Origin: JAHRVQ01 sp029941905
GTDB taxonomy: Bacteria > Pseudomonadota > Gammaproteobacteria > Pseudomonadales > Azotimanducaceae
Length of the DNA: 64,000 bases
Direction: 5' to 3'
Assembly: GCA_029941905.1 (NCBI GenBank)
Contig: JAPYTQ010000016.1
Span: forward strand, 1 to 64,000
How positions within the stretch are numbered: the stretch's first letter is position 1; each line of letters opens with the position of its first letter. A program made the position numbers and the translations under genes. The notes beneath the pieces are model-generated. The model was not told the origin of the DNA, searched no databases, and worked only from the letters and a program-made list of their open reading frames with translations. Of this stretch, positions 8,075-16,054 are shown piece after piece.

Positions 8075-8803
8075 CTATAGCCACTCGATTGGCTCAATCT
8101 GCCGACGGACGAGATGTGAGTCCAACTCGAAAACCCCCGGCCTGTGCTTCTCAGCGGACAATTCACACAGGGAGAGGCGATAATCATTTCTCAATCGGCA
8201 TGAGAAAAAGCTGGCGGGCTCGTTCTTTCTCGCTGCATCCTGCAGATTAATCCCTCTGGTCAGGTCAAACCCGAAGGTACCAAGCCCTTTTCTTAGTCCC
8301 AATCCCAGGGCTTTCATATAGGCTTCCTTTAATGTCCAGAAACAAAAAAACAGTTCCCGGGGATTTTCAGCGGCTTCTAGCTGGCTGATTTCCTGTTTGG
8401 TAAAGTACCGCCTGGCAATCTTCATCGTCTCGTTTTTACGCGCCAGGTATTCCAGGTCAACGCCGAGAACGTCTGTACCCATGGCGAGTGCAACCTGTTG
8501 TTTGCTATGGGACAAATTGAATTCGATGGATTGCGGGTCTCGCAAACCCGGCTTGCCCAATGTTTGCATTTCAAATTTGATTGAGGCGGGATCCCTGTTC
8601 AGGTGAATGCCGAGCTGGTGCCGAAGCAGGATTCTGGAAGCAACGAACAATTTTTTCCCAGCGCGCGGCTTTATACGGGATTCGCGAGCCAGTTCACCTT
8701 TTGAAAGAGTGCCATGTAACTTTTCTATCAAACTGTCGATGCCGGACTGGTTCGCCGACAAAAGGGTGATCTGTGTTTGATTGGTCGAGTTCATCACTAA
8801 CAT
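8075..8803 (-). CDS. 4'-phosphopantetheinyl transferase superfamily protein (Sfp-type)
   Basis: 242 residues. Magnesium-binding Asp116 and Glu118 lie in LGVDLEYL, and the W-x-x-KEAYxKA motif is at about 156-165 (Trp156, Lys159, Glu160, Lys164). These define Sfp/Gsp-type PPTases that load coenzyme A phosphopantetheine onto acyl or peptidyl carrier proteins. Length is typical of the type. No polyketide or NRPS gene lies in the window, so it may serve distant clusters or fatty acid-type synthases. Starts at 8803 and 8794 are both in frame. It is convergent with the oxidoreductase gene; the palindrome GGCTATAGCC covers both stop codons. Confidence 0.92.
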   Translation of the reverse strand: MLVMNSTNQTQITLLSANQSGIDSLIEKLHGTLSKGELARESRIKPRAGKKLFVASRILLRHQLGIHLNRDPASIKFEMQTLGKPGLRDPQSIEFNLSHSKQQVALAMGTDVLGVDLEYLARKNETMKIARRYFTKQEISQLEAAENPRELFFCFWTLKEAYMKALGLGLRKGLGTFGFDLTRGINLQDAARKNEPASFFSCRLRNDYRLSLCELSAEKHRPGVFELDSHLVRRQIEPIEWL

Positions 8804-8877
8804 TCTATCGTAATCCGTGATATTACTGATGATGGGTTCCCCTGCTATTTATCTGAGGTGTAAACAGGAATTTTGAA

Positions 8878-10185
8878 ATGTCCCTTTATGAATTAAGGCA
8901 CAACGCGATCCCACAGCTAACCGCGTTCCTGTTAATCGCGTGGTTGCTAACGACGGCCGTTGTCGCGTTCGCCGCCAAACCCGACCCGGGCATGCCGACG
9001 GCGTCTCCGGGATCCGTCGGCATGTCTGCAGAACGCCTGGATAGAATTGGACCTGTGATGCAGCAATATATTGACGACCACCTGGTACCCGGCACGGTCA
9101 CCATGGTAGCTCGTCGTGGCAAAGTCGTTCATTTTGAAGCACGTGGGTTGATGGATGTAGAAAACAACAAGCTCATGCGAAAGGATGCGATTTTCAGAAT
9201 CGCGTCGATGACGAAACCGATTACCTCTGTTGCCTTAATGATGTTGTGGGAAGAGGGCAGGTTTCAACTTCGGGATCCGGTGAGTAAATTTATTCCGGAA
9301 TTCGCCGGTCAAAAAGTATCGACCACCGCCGACTCGAGTGGAGAAACAGGTGAACTGGTTGATGCCAACAGGGAAGCAACTATCAGGGATATGCTTACCC
9401 ATACAGCCGGACTTGCGAACAACTATATTGGCAATATCGTGTACTACCGTGAACAAATGGACCGGCGCCCTGACGACAGCCTTGAAAAATATATAGCACG
9501 ACTCGCCGCACTGCCGCTTAACTATCAACCGGGTGAAGCCTGGCAATATTCCACCGCAACCAGTGTCGTTGGCAGGTTGGTCGAAGTCATATCAGGCCAG
9601 ACACTGGCAGAATTTATGAAAGATAGAATATTCAACCCCCTGGAGATGCGAGATACGCATTTCTATCTGGATGATGATCAGGGCGGCAGGTTAATGTCGC
9701 AGTACACGCCGGGTGAAGACAACAACAGGATTGTATTACAGGATCCGGGTTCGAACGAAAGCAGATGGATTACGGCTGAGAACAAAACCGTGTTTAGTGG
9801 TTCTGGAGGCCTGGTTTCAACACCCCACGACTACATGAGGTTTCAGTCCGCCATGTTAAATGGTGGGGAACTCGATGGCGTTCGGTTGTTGTCACCTTCA
9901 ACCCTCAGCCTGATGCTGGACAATCATACTGACGATCTGCCTGTTTGGCTGACAGGTCCCGGTATGGGATTTGGTCTGGGTTGGGGAGTTGTGATTGATC
10001 GGGGAAAAGCGGCAACGCCGTTATCCGAAGGTTCAGTGTACTGGGGTGGTGCGTACTGTACCATCTCATGGATCGATCCTGAGCAGGAGCTGATAGGTAT
10101 TCTTATGACACAGGTTCGGCCTTACAGGCATATCAATATCAGGCAGGATTTTCAGGTTCTGGTCCACCAGGCGATCATTGATTGA
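8878..10185 (+). CDS. exported serine hydrolase, class C beta-lactamase/esterase family
   Basis: 435 residues with a hydrophobic signal segment (about residues 15-33). The catalytic S-x-x-K is SMTK (Ser110, Lys113); Tyr224 in YSTATS sits at the Y-x-N-type position with Asn replaced, as in many EstB-like esterases and D-aminopeptidases rather than true beta-lactamases. The C-terminal VYWGGAYCT region is the third motif. Likely periplasmic esterase or peptidase. It is divergent from the PPTase gene and convergent with an acyl-CoA dehydrogenase 16 nt away. It is one of three members of this superfamily in the window. Confidence 0.92.
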   Translation: MSLYELRHNAIPQLTAFLLIAWLLTTAVVAFAAKPDPGMPTASPGSVGMSAERLDRIGPVMQQYIDDHLVPGTVTMVARRGKVVHFEARGLMDVENNKLMRKDAIFRIASMTKPITSVALMMLWEEGRFQLRDPVSKFIPEFAGQKVSTTADSSGETGELVDANREATIRDMLTHTAGLANNYIGNIVYYREQMDRRPDDSLEKYIARLAALPLNYQPGEAWQYSTATSVVGRLVEVISGQTLAEFMKDRIFNPLEMRDTHFYLDDDQGGRLMSQYTPGEDNNRIVLQDPGSNESRWITAENKTVFSGSGGLVSTPHDYMRFQSAMLNGGELDGVRLLSPSTLSLMLDNHTDDLPVWLTGPGMGFGLGWGVVIDRGKAATPLSEGSVYWGGAYCTISWIDPEQELIGILMTQVRPYRHINIRQDFQVLVHQAIID

Positions 10186-10201
10186 TTTTTACCATGGGCT
10201 C

Positions 10202-11374
10202 CTAGTCAGGTAATCCCAAAACCCGTTTCGCAATAATATTCAGCTGAATCTCGTTCGAGCCTGAATAAATTGACGCCGCCCTGGTCGAAAGAAATTCCCG
10301 TAGTGCCGTTTTGTCTGAATCAGTGAACGAATCACCGTCCCATCCCAGACCCTGACTGCCACGAATATCTCTTGAGAGATCTGCCGCGACCTGTTGGCTG
10401 CGGGAACCGTAATATTTGAACATCGATGTCGCCGGGCCCGGTGTTTTTGCGTCGGTTGTTTCAGCAACCACGCGTTTTTGGGTGATCTGGAATGACCGGG
10501 CATCCATCTTGTGGGCCAGGATCCGTGCTCGGAAATCCTCGTCGCTAATGCGCCCGTCAGTTTCACCCAGGTACTCTTTAGCCAACTCGGGTAAATTTGG
10601 ACCTGTGGATCGCTGTGCACCCCCGGCTAAGGTCGTTATCCCCGAGCGCTCATGCTGGAGCAATCGCTTACCCACGGTCCAGCCACGATTAATCTCACCG
10701 ATCAGATCTCGTCTTTCGGCTTTGGCATTATCGAAGAAAGATTCGCAGAATGGTGATTCACCACTGATCAATTGAATAGGTTTAACCGTCACTCCCGGTT
10801 GGTCCATGTCCAATAGCATGAAACTGATGCCGTCGTGTTTGGGGACATCGGGGTCGGTTCGCACCAGAATAAACATCCAGTCCGCCCATTGCGCGCCGGA
10901 TGTCCAGATCTTCGAACCGTTAATTATAAAGTTATCGCCTTCCAGGACGGCTTTGGTTTGCAGGCTGGCGAGATCGGAGCCAGCGCCAGGTTCACTGTAT
11001 CCCTGACACCAGGCCACTTCTCCCCGGACAATCTTCGGCAGGTGACGTTGTTTTTGCTCTTCTGTGCCGTGGTCCAGTAATGTAGGACCGATCAGGCTGG
11101 TCCCCATGCCCATCAGGGGAGATCTCGCGTTGATTTTGCGCATCTCATCAATAAGCACAAGGTACTGATCTTTCGTAAGACCACCGCCACCGTATTCGGT
11201 CGGCCACATGGGCGTAGTCCAACCCTTTTCTGCCATGCGATCCAGCCAGAGCCTGGAATCAGGATTATGGATTTTTATTTTGGTACTGCCCGTCAGTACC
11301 TGGCCTGGACCCCGGGCTCCCTGCGGGCAGTTCTCCGCGAGCCAATTTTCCACTTCTGCGCGAAACGTTTCCAT
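10202..11374 (-). CDS. acyl-CoA dehydrogenase family protein
   Basis: 390 residues with the three-part acyl-CoA dehydrogenase layout. The FAD/substrate segment reads YSEPGAGSDLASLQT (about residues 130-145), with KIWTSGAQWADW shortly after, and the C-terminus has IYSGSNEIQLNIIAKRVLG, the flavin-contacting region near the end. Family members catalyse alpha,beta-desaturation of acyl-CoA esters. Substrate is not evident; the order of motifs resembles the FadE-like group seen in steroid and branched-acid catabolism (inference). It is isolated on its strand, with the DksA-like gene 46 nt upstream. Confidence 0.92.
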   Translation of the reverse strand: METFRAEVENWLAENCPQGARGPGQVLTGSTKIKIHNPDSRLWLDRMAEKGWTTPMWPTEYGGGGLTKDQYLVLIDEMRKINARSPLMGMGTSLIGPTLLDHGTEEQKQRHLPKIVRGEVAWCQGYSEPGAGSDLASLQTKAVLEGDNFIINGSKIWTSGAQWADWMFILVRTDPDVPKHDGISFMLLDMDQPGVTVKPIQLISGESPFCESFFDNAKAERRDLIGEINRGWTVGKRLLQHERSGITTLAGGAQRSTGPNLPELAKEYLGETDGRISDEDFRARILAHKMDARSFQITQKRVVAETTDAKTPGPATSMFKYYGSRSQQVAADLSRDIRGSQGLGWDGDSFTDSDKTALREFLSTRAASIYSGSNEIQLNIIAKRVLGLPD

Positions 11375-11420
11375 CTGAGAAGTTCCTGTTTGGGATTTGA
11401 GTCCTACTGTATGTTATTTA

Positions 11421-11780
11421 TCAGGACGCTTCCATCTCACTTTGACACTGAAGACACATACTCGCCTCCGGGTAGGCTTTCAGTCGATTGAATGCAATGA
11501 ACTCTTCACACTGTGAGCAGAACCCATAATTGTTGAGTTCAATCCGTTTGAGCGCGGCGATCACCTGCTTCAGCCGGTTCCTGGTCAGGTTTCTGTTGGC
11601 GACAAGGATGCTTTGATTGTGCATTTCATCCATGCGGCTTAAACGACCCGCATTGTCTTTGAGTTTTACCGGTTTTGAGCCCGATTCGGTTTGTTCGAGC
11701 AAACCTTCGAGACTTAACTGCAGTCTACGCAGATCCCCCGAAAGTTCCTTGATTTGACTGGCTGAGAGTTCGTCATCCAT
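11421..11780 (-). CDS. TraR/DksA family zinc-finger protein
   Basis: About 119 residues from ATG at 11780; an in-frame GTG at 11819 would add 13. A long helical coiled-coil-like region is followed by a C4 zinc motif: C-S-Q-C and, 17 residues later, C-L-Q-C. DksA/TraR proteins bind the RNA polymerase secondary channel, but the coiled-coil tip D-x-x-D-x-A of DksA is not obvious here, so this may be a DksA-like protein with another role. The zinc cysteines are intact. It lies between the acyl-CoA dehydrogenase and the phosphatase genes. Confidence 0.85.
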   Translation of the reverse strand: MDDELSASQIKELSGDLRRLQLSLEGLLEQTESGSKPVKLKDNAGRLSRMDEMHNQSILVANRNLTRNRLKQVIAALKRIELNNYGFCSQCEEFIAFNRLKAYPEASMCLQCQSEMEAS

Positions 11781-11875
11781 TGGTTTATGATAGCGCAAAA
11801 TATCAATTGTTCTCAGCACAAAAAGGAACCCAATAATGGTGCCAAGGCAATCAGGACATGTTTATATAGAAACGA

Positions 11876-12793
11876 TTACTGAGTTGTTTGACTGTTCAGC
11901 AATATGCTTTTCAACGTCTCCCTGTTCTGTTGGCTTATTTCCAGGCCCTGCTCAATATAGTTATCAATAGTCCCGTACTGATCACGCATAACGGTAAAAG
12001 CAGCTTCCAAATATTCTTTCTCTGCGCCATACAGGACCTTCACGGCATCCATGTCGATTTTGCCAACCATGCCGATAGTTTTCATGGTGCCTATTTCGAA
12101 GTATACCCAATCCTTTATAAACCGGTTAGTGTCCAGGTAGTCTTCCATAACACGATTCATGGGGACATCAAGCATGAGTAATACCAGTGCAGTTGCGACC
12201 CCGGTTCGATCTTTGCCCGTGCTGCAATGGAACACCATGGGATAATTTTCTTCATCCAGCAGCGAGTGTGCCCATTCACGGAAGACAGGGGTAAACTTTT
12301 TGATGTATAGCCGATATTCAGCTTTCAGCAGCTCACGCGCGTCGGCCTCTTGAAACTCACCTGCCAGCATGTTGTCCCTGGTGTACTTTAACTCCTTCGC
12401 GTCGCCTATTGGCATGCGGATTAATCGAATACCTGAGTCCGGCCTGACTCTGTCATAGCCACTCGAGGCGAGTTCATTATCCAGTCTGAAATCAACGACA
12501 TGTCTGATGTTGAGTTCTTCGAGAAACAACTGATCGGTATCCGACAGCATCGACAGGTTGCTGGAACGATAAAGCTTACCCCAGTGAATAGCGCGACCGT
12601 CCGCACTACGGATGCCGCCGAGTTCTCGAAAGTTATATGCAGCATCAAAGATCAGTTTTCTATTTTGTTCCCGGAGTGACTCGTTAACCTCTGATGGAAT
12701 CACACGCTGAAGGAGGGGGATGTCCTCCTCACAACCGCTGATTAACAGAACAAGAAAAAGTAATGTAAGTGTAGCGAGAGTCGGTCTATTCAT
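11876..12793 (-). CDS. lipoprotein tyrosine-protein phosphatase
   Basis: 305 residues. A lipoprotein signal peptide ends in LLISGC (Cys21). YNFRELGGIRSADG (about residues 53-66) and LYRSSNLSMLS are typical of the bacterial Tyr phosphatase family (LipA/PTP3 type). The P-loop HCSTGKDRTG places catalytic Cys190 and Arg196. The protein probably sits in the outer or inner membrane facing the periplasm, an unusual place for a phosphatase; related enzymes hydrolyse phospho-Tyr or phosphoinositides. It is divergent from the PHP-domain lipoprotein gene. Confidence 0.9.
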   Translation of the reverse strand: MNRPTLATLTLLFLVLLISGCEEDIPLLQRVIPSEVNESLREQNRKLIFDAAYNFRELGGIRSADGRAIHWGKLYRSSNLSMLSDTDQLFLEELNIRHVVDFRLDNELASSGYDRVRPDSGIRLIRMPIGDAKELKYTRDNMLAGEFQEADARELLKAEYRLYIKKFTPVFREWAHSLLDEENYPMVFHCSTGKDRTGVATALVLLMLDVPMNRVMEDYLDTNRFIKDWVYFEIGTMKTIGMVGKIDMDAVKVLYGAEKEYLEAAFTVMRDQYGTIDNYIEQGLEISQQNRETLKSILLNSQTTQ

Positions 12794-12796
12794 AGC

Positions 12797-12946
12797 TTGT
12801 CTGTCTTAAACATCGTTAGCGCGGCTGACACACTATCAAAACAGGGTCTGAATGACGAGGGTCGTCTTTCGGACACACTACCCCTGACCCTGGCGGCGAT
12901 TGCCGTTCTGCTTTATATTCCGCCGTTAACTATTTTTGTCGCGTAA
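12797..12946 (+). other. short open frame with one hydrophobic segment, possibly a gene remnant
   Basis: In the divergent gap between the phosphatase and PHP genes, a plus-strand frame stays open and ends at TAA (12944-12946). From TTG at 12797 it would encode 49 residues, ending in LPLTLAAIAVLLYIPPLTIF, a plausible transmembrane helix. There is no ATG and no clear ribosome site. It could be the remains of a membrane protein C-terminus, a tiny membrane protein, or chance. Confidence 0.2.
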
Positions 12947-12988
12947 GATAGAACCAAAACGTAAAACTGTGAAGGATAGTCAATAAAA

Positions 12989-14494
12989 ATGCAATGTAAC
13001 AAACTCGCCAATGCCTCGTCACCAGGCTTCCTGGGATTAAGCGTTTTGGTTCTATTGGTCAGCTGCTCAACAGCAGAACGCGATACAGAGGAATCAGCAG
13101 ATGACAGGCAGTGGCTTGCGGGGGACCACCATATCCATGGTCGATACAGCGTCGGCTGGGATCTCACGAAGTCGCCACCAGCGCCCAAATTTGGCGGAGA
13201 TGCAATTTACACGACACTTACCAACGCAGAAATGGCGAAACACCATGGTTTAGCCTGGATGGTGACAACAGATCATGGTGGCCCGAATCATAGTAAAATT
13301 AATGCGGAGCATGCCTACCCTGAATTGATCCAGTCCCGTGAAGCGGTTAAGGAAGTCATCCAGTTTTATGGCCTGGAGTTAAATACACCGGCAGGTGAAC
13401 ATACCAGTTTGATTATCCCCCACAGTTCTGACGAGGTGGACGTGTTGCGGATGCTCGAATCTGAATTTGATATGCGTGAAGTGTTTCCTTATGACCCGTC
13501 TCGCGATACCGAGGGGAAAATGATCGACGCACTCAAGGTGATGAGTAAACTCGAGAAACCACCGGTTGTTATCGTAAATCACCCAGCCCGTACGGCACGG
13601 GGCTATGCTGAATATGGTCTATTTGACCCAGCAGAGCTACGTCGCTGGAATGACACAGCACCAGACATTGCTGTTGGTATGGCCGGAGCCCCTGGACACC
13701 AGGCCATTGCCTTGTCAAACGCGCCCTTGATAGTGGACAGGATGCGCCTGCGCGGAGGCTATCGGGGTTATCCAACGATGGGAGGCTTCGACCAGATGAC
13801 GGCAAAACTGGGCGGCTTCTGGGATTCGATGTTAGGTGAAGGACGGCGTTGGTGGATAACTGCAAATTCAGATTCACATCGACACTATACCGAGGGCGGT
13901 CTTGATTTTTGGCCGGGTGAGTACTCGAAAACCTATGTGTATTCGCAAAAAAGCCACGAGGCGATTTTATCCGGTTTACGTGCGGGCCACGTATTTGTAA
14001 CCACGGGTGATCTGGTTGACGCGCTTTTCGTTGAAGTCTCAGTGGAAGGGCAGAACCCACAGCCGTCCGTTTCTATTGGCGATGAAATTGACGTGGGCAT
14101 GGCGAAAGAGGTTCTGGTAGCCATTCGGTTTCGGGATCCCGAAACCGAAAATGCAAACGGAGACAACCCAACGGTACGCCGCGTTGACCTCATTATGGGG
14201 GGTGTTAATGGTAAGTTGGCTGATTACAGCGTGAGTCGAAATGACTCGGCGAAAGTAGTACAAAGATTTACAAAAAAAGATTGGCGTAAGGAAGGTGCGT
14301 ATCTCACCATAACCCACAGGATATCGTTAGATAGCATGGACTATTTACACGCTGCTTACATTAGAGTGCGGGGTACCAATACAAAAGAGCTGGAACCGGC
14401 AGAAGATCCACCTGCGGAAAACCCCTGGGAAGACCTGTGGTTCTATTCCAATCCGGTTTTCGTCCGATCGCAGGGATCATCGGCCATAGATTGA
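12989..14494 (+). CDS. PHP-domain metallohydrolase, CehA/McbA-like lipoprotein
   Basis: 501 residues. The signal peptide ends LVLLVSC (Cys26), so a lipoprotein. The PHP metal site appears as GDHHIHGRYS (His48, His50), TTDHGG (about 93-98), NHPAR (about 196) and NSDSHRHY (about 292). CehA/McbA enzymes of this type cleave carbamate and aryl ester pesticides; PHP proteins more widely hydrolyse phosphoesters. Substrate here is unknown. It is divergent from the lipoprotein phosphatase and convergent with the lipoprotein amidase, so three surface-anchored hydrolases lie together. Confidence 0.88.
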   Translation: MQCNKLANASSPGFLGLSVLVLLVSCSTAERDTEESADDRQWLAGDHHIHGRYSVGWDLTKSPPAPKFGGDAIYTTLTNAEMAKHHGLAWMVTTDHGGPNHSKINAEHAYPELIQSREAVKEVIQFYGLELNTPAGEHTSLIIPHSSDEVDVLRMLESEFDMREVFPYDPSRDTEGKMIDALKVMSKLEKPPVVIVNHPARTARGYAEYGLFDPAELRRWNDTAPDIAVGMAGAPGHQAIALSNAPLIVDRMRLRGGYRGYPTMGGFDQMTAKLGGFWDSMLGEGRRWWITANSDSHRHYTEGGLDFWPGEYSKTYVYSQKSHEAILSGLRAGHVFVTTGDLVDALFVEVSVEGQNPQPSVSIGDEIDVGMAKEVLVAIRFRDPETENANGDNPTVRRVDLIMGGVNGKLADYSVSRNDSAKVVQRFTKKDWRKEGAYLTITHRISLDSMDYLHAAYIRVRGTNTKELEPAEDPPAENPWEDLWFYSNPVFVRSQGSSAID

Positions 14495-14513
14495 ATTCGA
14501 AGCCTTTGGCGGA

Positions 14514-16043
14514 TTAATTCGGGATCGGTTTCAGCCTGTGCTGTTCAAACGCAAAAGCGATATCGAGCAACAACTTGTCGCTGTTGCTGCCAGCCATAAA
14601 CGACAATCCCAGAGGCAACCCCTGCAGGTTTCCCATGGGAACCGTGATGTGCGGGTAGCCCGATATTGCCGGAAATGAACTGGGTCCCCCACCTGGCCAG
14701 TTGTCACCGTTGATAAGGTCTATTTTCCACGCAGCGCCTGCCGTTGGCGACACCAACGCGTCCAACTGGTTCTGCTGCAGGAGCCTGTCGAGGCCATCTT
14801 CCCGGGTTGCCTGGCGAATTCTTGCCAGGGCAGTTATATATTCCTGGTCTGTTAGTGACCCCTTCGCCTCGGATTTAACAAAGATTTCCTGCTTGAAGTA
14901 GGCCATTTCACGTTCGGCTTGTGCCTCGTTGAACTGTATCAAATCCTGCAAATTTGAAACTGTTATGTTGTTTGGTGCTTTGTTTGGCAGAGCTGTCAGA
15001 TAAGCTTCGATATCGTGTTTGAACTCATAGAGAAGGACTTCATAGCTGTCCCTGCTGAACTTTTGTGGTAGATCAATTTTTAAGTCATCGATAATGATTG
15101 AACCTGCGGATCGCAGTACAGATATTGAATTTTCGAATACTGCGTCAACACCTTCATGGAATCCAGCGGAAGAACGAAGAATGCCAATGCGCTTATCCAC
15201 CAGTGCCGATCTGTCAAATCCGGCAGCAAAATCCCCTTTGTTATTGATAGCCATCGCATTCAGCAGAATTGCCGCATCCTCGACATTACTGGCCATGGGA
15301 CCGGCTGTATCCTGGGTATGGGCGATGGGTATGATACCGATTTGACTGACAAGGCCCATGCTTGGCTTTATGCCAACTATCCCGGTGAGGGAAGCCGGGC
15401 AGACTACCGAGCCATCTGTTTCGGTACCGACTGCGACGATGGCGAGCTGAGCTGCAACCGCCACTGCCGAGCCTGAACTCGAGCCGCAGGGCGACCGGGT
15501 GGTGTCGTGCGGGTTACGTGTTTGACCCCCCAGGGCACTCCACCCTGAAGAGGATCGTTGCGAACGGAAATTGGCCCACTCACTTAAATTTGCCTTGCCA
15601 AGGATAATGGCGCCTGCATTCCTTAACTGGATGACAAGTTCAGCATCTCGCTGGGTGTCGTTGTTTTTCAGGGCGAGAGACCCGGCCGTTGTCGGTAGTT
15701 CTTTTGTTTCGATATTGTCCTTGATCAAGACGGGAATACCGAACAATCTGCCAGGCGTTTCACCTCTTGATAATTGTTGGTCCTGCTCCGCTGCAGCATC
15801 GAGTGCACCGGGATTGACAGAAATTACAGCGTTAAGCTCAGGGTTTTGTTTTTCAATTTCATCTAAAAAGTGCTGTGTAACATCTACAACCGTAAGAGTT
15901 CGATTCTGGTAGGAAATGTGCAACTCTTTGATGGTAAATTTCATATCGGTTTCCGGCAGTTCTTTGGCTGTAGTTTCCTGGGAGTTATCTGCGCAGGCAG
16001 ACAGCAGCACGATAAGTAGCATCGCTGGGAGACCCATGGCCAA
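14514..16043 (-). CDS. amidase signature family lipoprotein
   Basis: 509 residues. The lipobox LLSAC places Cys17 at the mature N-terminus. The Ser-cisSer-Lys triad is visible: Lys108 in VLIKDN, cis-Ser near 189 in CGSSSGSAVAVAA, and nucleophile Ser212 in TETDGS. The family hydrolyses amide bonds of many small molecules; membrane anchoring suggests periplasmic action. It starts 11 nt after the stop of the hybrid kinase gene and must be co-transcribed with it, which hints that the kinase-like protein and amidase serve the same response. Confidence 0.92.
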   Translation of the reverse strand: MAMGLPAMLLIVLLSACADNSQETTAKELPETDMKFTIKELHISYQNRTLTVVDVTQHFLDEIEKQNPELNAVISVNPGALDAAAEQDQQLSRGETPGRLFGIPVLIKDNIETKELPTTAGSLALKNNDTQRDAELVIQLRNAGAIILGKANLSEWANFRSQRSSSGWSALGGQTRNPHDTTRSPCGSSSGSAVAVAAQLAIVAVGTETDGSVVCPASLTGIVGIKPSMGLVSQIGIIPIAHTQDTAGPMASNVEDAAILLNAMAINNKGDFAAGFDRSALVDKRIGILRSSAGFHEGVDAVFENSISVLRSAGSIIIDDLKIDLPQKFSRDSYEVLLYEFKHDIEAYLTALPNKAPNNITVSNLQDLIQFNEAQAEREMAYFKQEIFVKSEAKGSLTDQEYITALARIRQATREDGLDRLLQQNQLDALVSPTAGAAWKIDLINGDNWPGGGPSSFPAISGYPHITVPMGNLQGLPLGLSFMAGSNSDKLLLDIAFAFEQHRLKPIPN

Positions 16044-16054
16044 TCGCTGCTTGC

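Noticed and set aside
8878..10185. True class C beta-lactamase (antibiotic resistance)
   Set aside because: The Y-x-N motif is altered (YST) and context is metabolic; esterase or peptidase is more likely.
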